This document shows, piece after piece, positions 9,384 through 16,802 of a DNA stretch of 64,000 nucleotides. The notes beneath the pieces are model-generated. The model searched no databases, had not been told where the DNA came from, and worked only from the letters and a program-made list of their open reading frames with translations. Positions within the stretch are counted from its first letter, which is position 1. Each line of letters opens with the position of its first letter. The stretch spans positions 62,001 through 126,000 of the forward strand of contig NZ_CP075587.1 in assembly GCF_019453995.1 (NCBI RefSeq), written 5' to 3'. The position numbers and the translations under genes are program-made. The stretch comes from Candidatus Rhabdochlamydia oedothoracis. Its GTDB lineage: Bacteria; Chlamydiota; Chlamydiia; Chlamydiales; Rhabdochlamydiaceae.

Positions 9384-9836
9384 TTGGATCAGAGCGGAAT
9401 CAGTCAATATGTGCATAGGCAATATGCGAGGAGCGCGAGGGGAAAACAAATATTTGGAGGAATTTCAGGAAAACGATTTGGTAGACAGAGTGTAATTTCG
9501 GCACTACAAGGGAAGAAATTGCTGGCACCGATGTGTTTTGAAGGAACTTGCAATACGGATCTATTTAATGTATGGCTAAAACAGGAATTGATTCCAAATT
9601 TGACTCATGGCCAAGTTTTGATTCTCGATAACGCGAGCTTTCATAAATCAAAGACAACTAGAACATTGATAGAGGAAAGTGGATACGAAATGCTCTTTCT
9701 CCCGCCTTATTCACCGGACTTAAATCCTATCGAAAAATATTGGGCCAATATGAAAACGAAAATCCGAGAACTTTTACCTACTGTAGCTAATTTATCCGAA
9801 GCCTTAGATCAAGCTGTTTTATCAATGTCGATTTAA
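9384..9836 (+). pseudogene. ISc ORF B (catalytic half of IS630 transposase)
   Basis: 150 residues from the first ATG in frame. Contains D2 (LDQSG), D82 (LILDNASFH) and E117 (DLNPIEKYW), with DD34E spacing. In an intact ISc it is reached by a -1 shift from ORF A. Here ORF A (9005-9345) has lost its start to the ISd insertion, so this is a silent remnant although the frame itself is open. Confidence 0.8.
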
Positions 9837-10009
9837 ATAACTATACAATCGATATTACGAAACGTCGGTGACTTTTTTTCAGGCAATTAGAGGATTCTTC
9901 TTAGAAGAGATACCGAAACTAACAGATGTTTTGCAATGTAGGATTAACGACAAGTTTCAAGTCGTTGACTTGAACCCCATTAAGCTAGCCGTTTGAATCG
10001 GCACTACTA

Positions 10010-10146
10010 TATACTAGTTTAATTTCAAATTAAGGATTACATCTTGGTATTTTGAAAAAAATCTCTTTACCTTCATAGAAGGTATTGTTCTTTGCTTAAA
10101 GATTTTTATATAGTTCAAATTCTTAATTTGAAGCCAAACTAGTATA
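10010..10146. repeat. MITE-like unit a
   Basis: About 135 bp starting TACTAGTTTAATTTCAAATT and ending TTTGAAGCCAAACTAGTA, an imperfect terminal inverted repeat of about 27 bp, flanked by TA. No coding capacity. It directly abuts the right end of ISb copy 2 and unit b. TA flanks and long inverted ends suggest mobilisation by an IS630-type transposase. Confidence 0.65.
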
Positions 10147-10281
10147 CTCGTTTACATTCAAATTAAGAGTTTGAATGTATAAATATTTTTATATAAAAAG
10201 ATAACATCTCCTTGCAAGATAGCGCAGTTTTTTCAAAAAAACCTAGTTATGCAATTCTTAATTTGAAATCAAACTAGTATA
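10145..10281. repeat. MITE-like unit b
   Basis: About 135 bp starting TACTCGTTTACATTCAAATT and ending TTTGAAATCAAACTAGTA. Its right half (from ATAACATCTCCTTGCAAGAT) recurs almost exactly at 45665-45745, and its left half recurs at 27552-27601. This shows a dispersed family rather than a local accident. Confidence 0.65.
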
Positions 10282-10773
10282 ACCCCTTATTTTAAAGCTT
10301 TGATTTATAGATTCCTTTCTTAACAAAAGCATTTCCAGCTATATCGCTCAAACAATCATATCTCATGGATTAAAATACTTTAAAATTTTAGATTGCTTAT
10401 TGGTTATGCAAGAGATCTAATGAAGTTGCAACGGCTAAAAAAAAATTTACATAAATGACTAAACCGGATTTACACAGAAAAATTGACATACCCTATTTTC
10501 GATGATCGCTTTCATATACTACTCGAGAAGTTATTACTAATCTCAAAAAGACTGAAACGTAATCCAAATCTTTTTCTCCTATATCGATCGCCTGTAATAA
10601 CAACGTTTTGAGTGCCTTGGTAGAGAAGGCAAGTACAAGCATCGGCTTTTAGTGAAAAGATCATAAAAAGCAGAGTTACGTTTTAAAGGGTTTTTTTAAG
10701 ATCATGACTTTTTCTTTAAGGGTGACCATTAAAAAAAACAATAAAATAGTTTCTATTAAAAAGCAGGAAAAAA
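10282..10773. other. Non-coding stretch with one possible ORF scrap
   Basis: About 490 AT-rich bases. The only coding-like signal is a 50-codon minus-strand frame at 10512-10664 (MIFSLKADACTCLL ... GTQNVVITGDRY) with no ribosome site and no recognised relatives. It could be the tail of a lost gene. I see no clear terminator or IS end here. Confidence 0.4.
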
Positions 10774-10848
10774 TCTGGATGAGAGGATTCGAACCTCCGA
10801 CCCCTAGCACCCCATGCTAGTGCGCTAGCCAAGCTGCGCCACACCCAG
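10774..10848 (-). tRNA. tRNA-Pro (anticodon GGG)
   Basis: Folds as a 75-base cloverleaf on the minus strand. The acceptor stem is CTGGGTG/CATCCAG with one G-U pair, the D stem GCGC/GCGC, the anticodon stem CTAGC/GCTAG with loop ATGGGGT, and the T stem GGAGG/CCTCT with loop TTCGAAT. The discriminator is A and CCA is not encoded. The C1-G72 pair fits bacterial tRNA-Pro. It reads CCC and CCU codons. Confidence 0.95.
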
Positions 10849-10856
10849 ATAAAGAT

Positions 10857-11111
10857 TTAAATAGAAGTGAGTCCTTCAAATTGAAATTCCGCCCGCTTAA
10901 ATTCTTTGACGCCAATTCTAGCGCATTCTTCGATGATTTTTTCTAAAACATCGCCAGCATGCACTTCTGCTGCGGATATATCCACAGAAATAGAAGCAGA
11001 AAAATTCACTCCTGATCTTACACCCGTTACTTTGAAATTTGCGTAAATAGCTTCTTTTTTCTTAGAAATATTTTTAAAACGCACAAGGTTGTTTTCTGCT
11101 AGATCTTTCAT
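10857..11111 (-). CDS. Small conserved-looking protein, unknown function
   Basis: 84 residues with no signal peptide or membrane segment. The composition is that of a small soluble alpha/beta protein: basic N-terminal third (RFKNISKKKEAIYANFKV), then alternating beta-like residues (GVNFSASISVDIS), an acidic/amphipathic helix (AGDVLEKIIEECARI) and a final strand (AEFQFEG). It ends 8 bases before tRNA-Pro on the same strand, so the two may be co-transcribed. I do not recognise the family; the spacing and codon use look like a real gene. It may be a Chlamydiae-specific conserved hypothetical. Confidence 0.7.
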   Translation of the reverse strand: MKDLAENNLVRFKNISKKKEAIYANFKVTGVRSGVNFSASISVDISAAEVHAGDVLEKIIEECARIGVKEFKRAEFQFEGLTSI

Positions 11112-11248
11112 TTTAAATACCGCGTGTTCTTGAACATAAAGCCATAGATCCTAAGTCTTAGATTGTCCTTTTGTCAATCAAAAACACTGGACCAATCAGA
11201 TCAAAAAATGCTATTTTCAATCACAAGAGTAATAAATTAAGTAACAAA

Positions 11249-12535
11249 ATGGCAAAAATGACCCATGAAAAATTAACATACCCGATCCGCGCTTGGACTA
11301 TTTGGCTTCTTAGCGCAATTTTTATGTTTTACAAATATGCTATTGAAGTATCTCCAAGTGTGATGACAGGAACTCTAATGAAGGCTTTTGACATTAGTGG
11401 TGTAGAACTGGGGAATTTAGCAGCGAGTTATTTCTATGCTTATTTACTTTTACAAATTCCAGCGGGTTTGCTTTTAGATAAATTCGGACCTAGAAAAACT
11501 ACAACAATTGCCATTTTTTTATGTGCGGTAGGAAATCTTATTTTTGCTAGAGCAGATTCTTTGATTTGGGCAGGAACAGGGCGTTTTCTAACTGGTATTG
11601 GCGCAGCTTTTGCTGTTGTTAACTGCTTAAAACTGATTGCAAACTGGTTTCCTTTTAGACAGTTTGCTTTTATGGCAGGCCTCATGATGACTGTAGCGAT
11701 GTTAGGAGCTGTAGGAGGACAGGCCCCTTTAGCCGTTTTTATTCAAAAAGTAGAATGGCGTTATGCTATAGAATTAATTGGAATAGCAGGCCTTATTTTA
11801 GCCGTTGTTTTTTGGATTGTTGTACAGGATAAAGCACCCGATCATAAAAGAGAAAAACATATCGTCCCCTCTAGACCTTCTTTTTTTGATAACATCAAAC
11901 AGATTTTTCAAAATCCTCAATCTTGGTGGCTCTCTATCTACAGCGGCTTTGCTTTTGCTCCTGTAATGGTATTTGGAGGGTTATGGGGTGTTTCTTTTAT
12001 CATGGAAGCGTTTGAGCTAACACATCAAAGTTCGGCACAAATGGTATCGCTGATTTTTATTGGTTTTTCTATTGGAGCTCCTTTTTTTGGATGGTTTTCC
12101 GATTGGCTTGGTCGTAGACGCATTGTTATGCTATGGGGAACTGCGTTGGCGCTTATTGCAATATCTACAGTGATTTATGTTTCTGGTTCTTCTGTATGTC
12201 TACTTGGTTTTTTATTGTTTGTTTTTGGTTTTTCCATCAGCAGTTTCTTGCTTTGTTTTACCATGATTCGAGAAGTTAATTTACCCATTCTTGCTGCAAC
12301 AGCCATCGGATTTATGAACGCTTTTGATGCGCTTCTTGGAGCTCTTTCCGATCCATTAACCGGTAAGTTTCTCGATTTGCACTGGGATGGAAAATTAGTG
12401 GAAGGAGCAAGGGTTTTTTCGATAGATGCTTATCAAACAGTTTTTTTAACCCTTCCTATTTATTTGCTGATTTCACTTTTTACCCTTTTGAAGATTAAAG
12501 AAACACATTGCAAACCCTCATATATAGTTATTTAA
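11249..12535 (+). CDS. MFS transporter (Legionella Pht-like), C-terminus replaced by IS
   Basis: About 428 residues with twelve predicted membrane helices. The MFS loop-2 signature is present (GLLLDKFGPRKTT) with its partner in the second half (GWFSDWLGRRRIV). The segment SPSVMTGTLMKAFDISGVELGNLA is very like Legionella and Coxiella Pht-type amino-acid/nucleoside carriers, so import of a host metabolite is likely; the substrate is unknown. The start is uncertain: ATG 11249 or 11258 fits the family, a TTG at 11171 is also open, and none has a good ribosome site. The last residues (SYIVI) and the stop come from the ISc inserted at 12525. Before insertion the tail would have read SYTIPLP then stop, so loss is only a few residues and function may survive. 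Confidence 0.85.
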   Translation: MAKMTHEKLTYPIRAWTIWLLSAIFMFYKYAIEVSPSVMTGTLMKAFDISGVELGNLAASYFYAYLLLQIPAGLLLDKFGPRKTTTIAIFLCAVGNLIFARADSLIWAGTGRFLTGIGAAFAVVNCLKLIANWFPFRQFAFMAGLMMTVAMLGAVGGQAPLAVFIQKVEWRYAIELIGIAGLILAVVFWIVVQDKAPDHKREKHIVPSRPSFFDNIKQIFQNPQSWWLSIYSGFAFAPVMVFGGLWGVSFIMEAFELTHQSSAQMVSLIFIGFSIGAPFFGWFSDWLGRRRIVMLWGTALALIAISTVIYVSGSSVCLLGFLLFVFGFSISSFLLCFTMIREVNLPILAATAIGFMNAFDALLGALSDPLTGKFLDLHWDGKLVEGARVFSIDAYQTVFLTLPIYLLISLFTLLKIKETHCKPSYIVI

Positions 12536-12591
12536 AATATTATTGATAAAGTTGTATATTTTTCTCCAACAAAATATATGGAGGTAGAGAA

Positions 12592-12960
12592 ATGCCTAAA
12601 CCTTATTCAATGGATCTAAGAAAACGAGTGCTTCAATACCTAGAAGAAAATAACGACAAAATGAAGGCCAGCCAGCTATTTCAAGTTGGGATTGCAACTG
12701 TCTACCGATGGGTAAAGCGTAAGAAACAAAGAGGAAACGTAGAACCTCTAAAAAAGAAAAGCACTTATAAGAAAATTGATGATCAGAGATTAATCGCTTA
12801 TGTAGAAAAAAACCCCGATCATTTTTTATCAGAGATTGCAAAGCATTTTGGTTTGACTTTGCAAGCAATCTTTTACGCTTTGAAAAGACTCAAGATCACA
12901 AGAAAAAAAAGATTGCGTTTTATAAGGAAAGGAATGCGGAAGCAAGAGCGGAATATCTAA
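12592..12960 (+). CDS. ISc ORF A: DNA-binding half of IS630 transposase
   Basis: 122 residues starting MPKPYSMDLRKRVLQYLEEN, the classic IS630 N-terminal helix-turn-helix start, followed by a second helix-turn-helix (LSEIAKHFGLTLQAIFYALK). GGAGG stands 7 bases before ATG. Near the end the gene runs through AGAAAAAAAAGATTGCG at 12901. Slipping back one base there (on A AAA AAA) continues as KIAFYKERNAEARAEYLKK straight into ORF B, so this is probably a programmed -1 frameshift site. The zero-frame product would be the DNA-binding part alone, a possible repressor. Confidence 0.85.
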   Translation: MPKPYSMDLRKRVLQYLEENNDKMKASQLFQVGIATVYRWVKRKKQRGNVEPLKKKSTYKKIDDQRLIAYVEKNPDHFLSEIAKHFGLTLQAIFYALKRLKITRKKRLRFIRKGMRKQERNI

Positions 12961-12998
12961 AAAAGATAGAAGCAATTTCTCCTGAAAAAAGGGTCTAT

Positions 12999-13451
12999 TT
13001 GGATCAGAGCGGAATCAGTCAATATGTGCATAGGCAATATGCGAGGAGCGCGAGGGGAAAACAAATATTTGGAGGAATTTCAGGAAAACGATTTGGTAGA
13101 CAGAGTGTAATTTCGGCACTACAAGGGAAGAAATTGCTGGCACCGATGTGTTTTGAAGGAACTTGCAATACGGATCTATTTAATGTATGGCTAAAACAGG
13201 AATTGATTCCAAATTTGACTCATGGCCAAGTTTTGATTCTCGATAACGCGAGCTTTCATAAATCAAAGACAACTAGAACATTGATAGAGGAAAGTGGATA
13301 CGAAATGCTCTTTCTCCCGCCTTATTCACCGGACTTAAATCCTATCGAAAAATATTGGGCCAATATGAAAACGAAAATCCGAGAACTTTTACCTACTGTA
13401 GCTAATTTATCCGAAGCCTTAGATCAAGCTGTTTTATCAATGTCGATTTAA
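12999..13451 (+). CDS. ISc ORF B: catalytic half of IS630 transposase
   Basis: DDE_3 domain with D2 (LDQSG), D82 (LILDNASFH) and E117 (NPIEKYW), 34 residues between the last two. There is no ribosome site before its first ATG, and the frame is open back to the poly-A slip site, so the working protein is most likely the ORF A-B fusion made by -1 frameshifting. All ISc copies with this region share the same two-frame layout. Confidence 0.85.
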   Translation: MDQSGISQYVHRQYARSARGKQIFGGISGKRFGRQSVISALQGKKLLAPMCFEGTCNTDLFNVWLKQELIPNLTHGQVLILDNASFHKSKTTRTLIEESGYEMLFLPPYSPDLNPIEKYWANMKTKIRELLPTVANLSEALDQAVLSMSI

Positions 13452-13550
13452 ATAACTATACAATTCCGTTGCCTTAAGATAAGACTATTTTTTTTGCTTT
13501 CTTTTCTTTTTTTGAGTAAAATCTATTCTTTTTCGCCATTGGGTGGTCTT

Positions 13551-14231
13551 ATGGGTATGAAATTAGCAGCTAGTTGGCATGAAGTGTTAAAGGAAGAACT
13601 TGCTAAGCCTTATATTGCAGAGCTTAAAAGATTTTTAGCACAAGAAAAGGCTGAGAATAAAACTATCTACCCTCCTGAAGAAATGATATTCAATGCTTTT
13701 TTACACACCCCATTTGATAAGGTAAAAGTGGTAATCATGGGGCAAGATCCCTATCACGGGCCAGGACAGGCACATGGCTTGAGCTTTAGTGTTCCTTGTG
13801 GTATACCCCAACCCCCTTCTTTAAAAAATATATTTAAAGAGCAAAACCAAGATTTAAGTATCAACTTACCTAAAGAAGGTTGTTTATCTTCGTGGGCTAA
13901 ACAGGGAGTGTTATTGCTCAACGCAACGCTTACTGTACGCGCGGGTGAACCAAAATCGCATTATGGACGTGGATGGGAAATCTTTACCGACGCGGTAATT
14001 GCTAAATTGGTGGAAAGAAAAGATCCTTTGGTATTTGTTCTTTGGGGAAAATCCGCCAAGGAAAAGATAGGTGCTGTTTTAGAAGAAAAAACAACCTCCC
14101 ATGTTGTACTGACAGCTGCGCACCCTTCCCCTTATTCCGCTCAAGGGTTTTTTGGTTGTTGTCATTTTTCTCAAATCAATGAAGCTTTAAAAAAATGGGG
14201 TAAAGAACCTATCAATTGGCAATTAGCTTAA
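13551..14231 (+). CDS. ung: Uracil-DNA glycosylase
   Basis: Removes uracil from DNA, the first step of base-excision repair. About 226 residues, normal for family 1 UDG. The water-activating loop is GQDPYHGPGQAHG with the catalytic Asp, and the minor-groove/catalytic His loop is HPSPYSAQGFFG. The start is ATG 13551 or ATG 13557, both just after GGTGG; an earlier in-frame start at 13494 would add a hydrophobic leader not found in Ung and probably belongs to the old end of the upstream MFS gene. It ends 3 bases before the next gene, so the two are likely co-transcribed. ISc sits about 90 bases upstream. Confidence 0.95.
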   Translation: MGMKLAASWHEVLKEELAKPYIAELKRFLAQEKAENKTIYPPEEMIFNAFLHTPFDKVKVVIMGQDPYHGPGQAHGLSFSVPCGIPQPPSLKNIFKEQNQDLSINLPKEGCLSSWAKQGVLLLNATLTVRAGEPKSHYGRGWEIFTDAVIAKLVERKDPLVFVLWGKSAKEKIGAVLEEKTTSHVVLTAAHPSPYSAQGFFGCCHFSQINEALKKWGKEPINWQLA

Positions 14232-14234
14232 AAA

Positions 14235-15179
14235 ATGTTATCTTTGCTAGAATCTAAAATTCAATCTTTAATCCAAGGAACTTCTCTAAAAAAATGGGCA
14301 AAACAGGCGCAGAGCTTAACTTCCACCTATCGTCAGAAAAAAGATCAAACAGAACCGCTTTCTTCAGATTCTCTTAGAATAGCTTATTTGTGTTCCCGTC
14401 TTCCGGCTACCTATGCTGCGATCTCTTATGTCTTCAAGGAGCTACAAAAACACTTTGATCTTTCTTTAGTTCGTTCTCTTCTGGACTGCGGGGCAGGTCC
14501 GGCAAGTGTTCTTTTAGCAGCCGAGTCTTTTTTTTCGCTACAACAAGCAACCCTTATAGAAAGAGACCCTGGTTTTATTAAACTAGGAAAGCTATTGTCT
14601 CATCCAACAGATGTAGAAGTTACCTGGATGTTGCAAGATATCACAAAGGGGATCCCTTCTTCTGCTAAAGATCTGGTTGTAGCCTCTTATTCTTTATGTG
14701 AGGTTGGCAAAGAGAATCAACTGCAAATAATAGAAACCCTCTGGAACAAAACAGAGCAGATTTTCATTTTGCTCGAACCTGGCACCTCTAAAGGGTTTCA
14801 TTTTATCCGGAAAACAAGAGAGAGGTTGCTTGGCTTAGGGGCCTTTTTAGTAGCTCCTTGTCCGCATAGAGAAAACTGTCCTATAGCCAAAGGCGATTGG
14901 TGTCATTTTTCTGTGCGATTGCCTAGGTCTTCTGTCCACCGCCAGTTAAAAGAAGGATCTTTAAACTATGAGGATGAAAAATTCTCCTATCTGATCTTCT
15001 CTCGCACACCTGTTTCTACTAGCTTCTCTCGTGTGATTCGCTACCCTTTCAAAGGATCGGGATTTGTAAAGCTGAAACTCTGTACAGAATCAGGCCTTGT
15101 AGAAAAGACGATCAGTCGAAAGGATAAAGAGCTCTACTCTATTGCTAAAAAAACTGAGTGGGGAGATGAGTTGAAATAA
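14235..15179 (+). CDS. Rsm22-like (METTL17-type) ribosome-associated methyltransferase-fold protein
   Basis: 314 residues. The SAM-binding motif I is SLLDCGAGPASVLLAAES, followed by an acidic motif (TLIERDPGFI). The C-terminal part has a Cys/His set CPHRENCPIAKGDWCHF, which in Rsm22/METTL17 relatives binds an Fe-S cluster or metal, then FSYLIFSRTP, also typical. Family members associate with the small ribosomal subunit during assembly; whether the bacterial ones methylate RNA is unsettled. Starts 3 bases after ung stops, with no separate ribosome site, which suggests translational coupling. Function here is by family inference. Confidence 0.8.
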   Translation: MLSLLESKIQSLIQGTSLKKWAKQAQSLTSTYRQKKDQTEPLSSDSLRIAYLCSRLPATYAAISYVFKELQKHFDLSLVRSLLDCGAGPASVLLAAESFFSLQQATLIERDPGFIKLGKLLSHPTDVEVTWMLQDITKGIPSSAKDLVVASYSLCEVGKENQLQIIETLWNKTEQIFILLEPGTSKGFHFIRKTRERLLGLGAFLVAPCPHRENCPIAKGDWCHFSVRLPRSSVHRQLKEGSLNYEDEKFSYLIFSRTPVSTSFSRVIRYPFKGSGFVKLKLCTESGLVEKTISRKDKELYSIAKKTEWGDELK

Positions 15180-15199
15180 AACTCGTTTTCTTATGGAAT

Positions 15200-15252
15200 T
15201 TAACATAGAAAATTTTGACAGTTATGTTTTTCTATGTTAATTTCTATGTTAA
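15200..15252 (+). promoter_or_regulatory. Promoter with triple operator-like repeat
   Basis: TTAACATAGAAAA at 15200-15212 is repeated in inverted form at 15228-15240 (TTTTCTATGTTAA) and again directly at 15241-15252 (TTTCTATGTTAA). Between the arms lies TTGACA (15215-15220), and 17 bases later TAATTT (15238), a reasonable sigma-66/sigma-70 promoter. Repeats over a promoter suggest a repressor site, and the next gene encodes a DNA-binding protein, so autoregulation is plausible. Confidence 0.45.
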
Positions 15253-15269
15253 TTCATGGAGATCATCTT

Positions 15270-16631
15270 ATGATGCTAGAACAGCTTCTGTCAAGAAATG
15301 AAGGAAAAACACTTGAGTTTAAAGAAAATAGCCAATCTTTGCAAAAAATTGTACAAACTGTAATTGCTTTTGCTAACACAGCTGGAGGTGTGTTACTTAT
15401 TGGCATCAAGAATGAGACAAAAGAAGTGATTGGTTTGTCAGATATCTTGAAGGAAGAGGAAAAAATTGCTAATGCTATTGCTGACTCGGTTTCTCCTTTA
15501 CTTATTCCAAATTTACAATTTTGCTCTTGGCGAGAACGTGATATTTTAATCGTCACTGTCCCCTATATCCCAGGTCTTTTTCACCTAAAATCTAAAGGAG
15601 AAGTTGAGGGAACGTTCATACGTCTTGGATCGACCAATCGTTTAGCGGATGCACATATTATTGCTGAGATACGTCGTTTAAAAGAACACACATCTTTTGA
15701 TCAGCTTCCTGATTGCAGATTTTCTTTTGATGATTTTGATTTTGAGCTAGCTAAACAATTGTTTTTGACCGTAGGAAAAACATTTACGCAGGCAAAGGCT
15801 AAAGCTTTAGAATTATTTACTACCTATCAATCAGAAACCTATCCAACAAAAGGAGGCCTTTTACTTTTCGGAAAAAATCGAGATAGGATTTTCATTGATC
15901 CAATTGTTAGAATGGCTCGTTTTGAAGGAATTTTAAAAAATGCAGCTATTGATGAACAAGAAATTAAAAGCCCTCTTCCACAAGCATTGGAAGAGGTTCT
16001 TTCTTTTATCCGTCGCCACACTTCTATGAGTTTTTCCATAAAAGGAATTAGGCGTGAAGAAACGCCACAATACGCTCCCATGCTTCTTCGTGAAGCTATT
16101 ATGAATGCTTTAATCCACGCTGACTATGCTAATCATCGTTCTCCCATTCAAATTGCTATTTTTGATGATCGATTAGAGGTTACTAATCCTGGATCTTTGC
16201 CATTTGGACTAAGTCTTGATAGCGCCCTTTCTGGAGTTTCTCAGCTTCGTAATAAAGTATTAGGAAGAACATTCCGAGAGCTAAAATTGACCGAACACTG
16301 GGGTTCTGGACTCAAAAGAATGCTAGATGTTTGTCAACATCAGCATATTCCTCTACCAAAATTTGAAGAGTTAGGCCATTTTTTTCGTTTGACACTCTAT
16401 CCAAAGTCAATAAAGAACATTCCTTCTGCTTTTTGGCAAGAACCTATTTTTCATTACTTAAAAAAGCATGACAAAATCCATGCTAAGATGGCTCAAGAGA
16501 TTTGGAAAGTTACACGCCGTACAACTACAACCCGCCTTAAGGAGATGTGCCAAGAGGGATCGCTTGTGGAAATATCAACAAGTTTCAAGGATCCTCAAAA
16601 ATTTTTTGTTTTACCTAAACATGGAAAATAA
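15270..16631 (+). CDS. AlbA_2 / RecG-like ATP-binding DNA-binding protein
   Basis: 453 residues from ATG 15270 (GGAG 8 bases upstream). The N-terminal 130 residues are an AlbA_2 (Schlafen AAA_4) domain: EGKTLEFKEN, FANTAGGVLLIGI and GTFIRLGSTNR. The middle is an HATPase_c_4-type domain (LREAIMNALIHADYANH, DRLEVTNPGSLPFG, GSGLKRML). The C-terminus (ARRTTTTRLKEM-like helix-turn-helix, residues about 420-440) is a winged helix. Such proteins are usually annotated as putative transcriptional regulators or RecG-like helicases, but no helicase motif is present. The operator-like repeats just upstream fit an autoregulator. They are often mobile or phage-linked; here the gene sits between housekeeping genes. 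Confidence 0.8.
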   Translation: MMLEQLLSRNEGKTLEFKENSQSLQKIVQTVIAFANTAGGVLLIGIKNETKEVIGLSDILKEEEKIANAIADSVSPLLIPNLQFCSWRERDILIVTVPYIPGLFHLKSKGEVEGTFIRLGSTNRLADAHIIAEIRRLKEHTSFDQLPDCRFSFDDFDFELAKQLFLTVGKTFTQAKAKALELFTTYQSETYPTKGGLLLFGKNRDRIFIDPIVRMARFEGILKNAAIDEQEIKSPLPQALEEVLSFIRRHTSMSFSIKGIRREETPQYAPMLLREAIMNALIHADYANHRSPIQIAIFDDRLEVTNPGSLPFGLSLDSALSGVSQLRNKVLGRTFRELKLTEHWGSGLKRMLDVCQHQHIPLPKFEELGHFFRLTLYPKSIKNIPSAFWQEPIFHYLKKHDKIHAKMAQEIWKVTRRTTTTRLKEMCQEGSLVEISTSFKDPQKFFVLPKHGK

Positions 16632-16679
16632 TATAGATCTCAAAATACCTCTGTCTATTCTACCGAAAAAGAATTTAGT

Positions 16680-16733
16680 CCAAATTGTCGTATTTCAAAT
16701 CACTGATACGACAATTTGGGTTGATTTCTTTTG
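16680..16733 (+). terminator. Rho-independent terminator-like hairpin
   Basis: A perfect 14-bp stem CCAAATTGTCGTAT / ATACGACAATTTGG (16680-16693 and 16706-16719) with a 12-base loop, followed by GTTGATTTCTTTT. It lies 50 bases after the AlbA_2 stop. The T tract is imperfect, so a processed hairpin is an alternative. Confidence 0.6.
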
Positions 16734-16802
16734 AAAAATGATAAATCTCGATTTTATGATTAAGCCTTGTTTTTCTATTCTTATTTTTAAAGGATATCTT
16801 TA

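Larger units (their letters stand above)
8041..9843 (+). mobile_element. ISc copy (IS630 family) interrupted by ISd
   Basis: Ends TAGTTATTTAAAATATTATT and, at the right, ATTTAAATAACTA. The host TA is duplicated on both sides. ISd sits at 8136-9001 after the ninth codon of the first frame. The second frame (9384-9836) is intact, but the first frame has lost its start, so the element cannot express a full transposase. Confidence 0.9.
7100..10009 (+). mobile_element. ISb copy 2, split by ISc which is itself split by ISd
   Basis: Left end TAGTGGTTCCGATTCAA at 7100 and right end GGCACTACTA at 10009. Removing bases 8041-9843 plus one TA restores an uninterrupted ISb sequence (GACGGTATACAATCG across the join). 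The order of events is therefore readable: ISb first, then ISc into a TA, then ISd into ISc. The right end has one change from the usual GGCACTAGTA. Confidence 0.9.
12525..13458 (+). mobile_element. ISc copy, complete (IS630 family)
   Basis: 934 bp with inverted ends TAGTTATTTAAA and TTTAAATAACTA, extended imperfectly to ATTGATAAA on each side, and flanked by TA. This is the only uninterrupted, undamaged ISc in the window and serves as the reference. A GGAGG at 12580-12584 precedes the first ATG. Confidence 0.93.

Noticed and set aside
10512-10664. 50-codon minus-strand ORF near tRNA-Pro
   Set aside because: Open and slightly protein-like, but no ribosome site and no recognisable family; kept only as a note in the non-coding entry.
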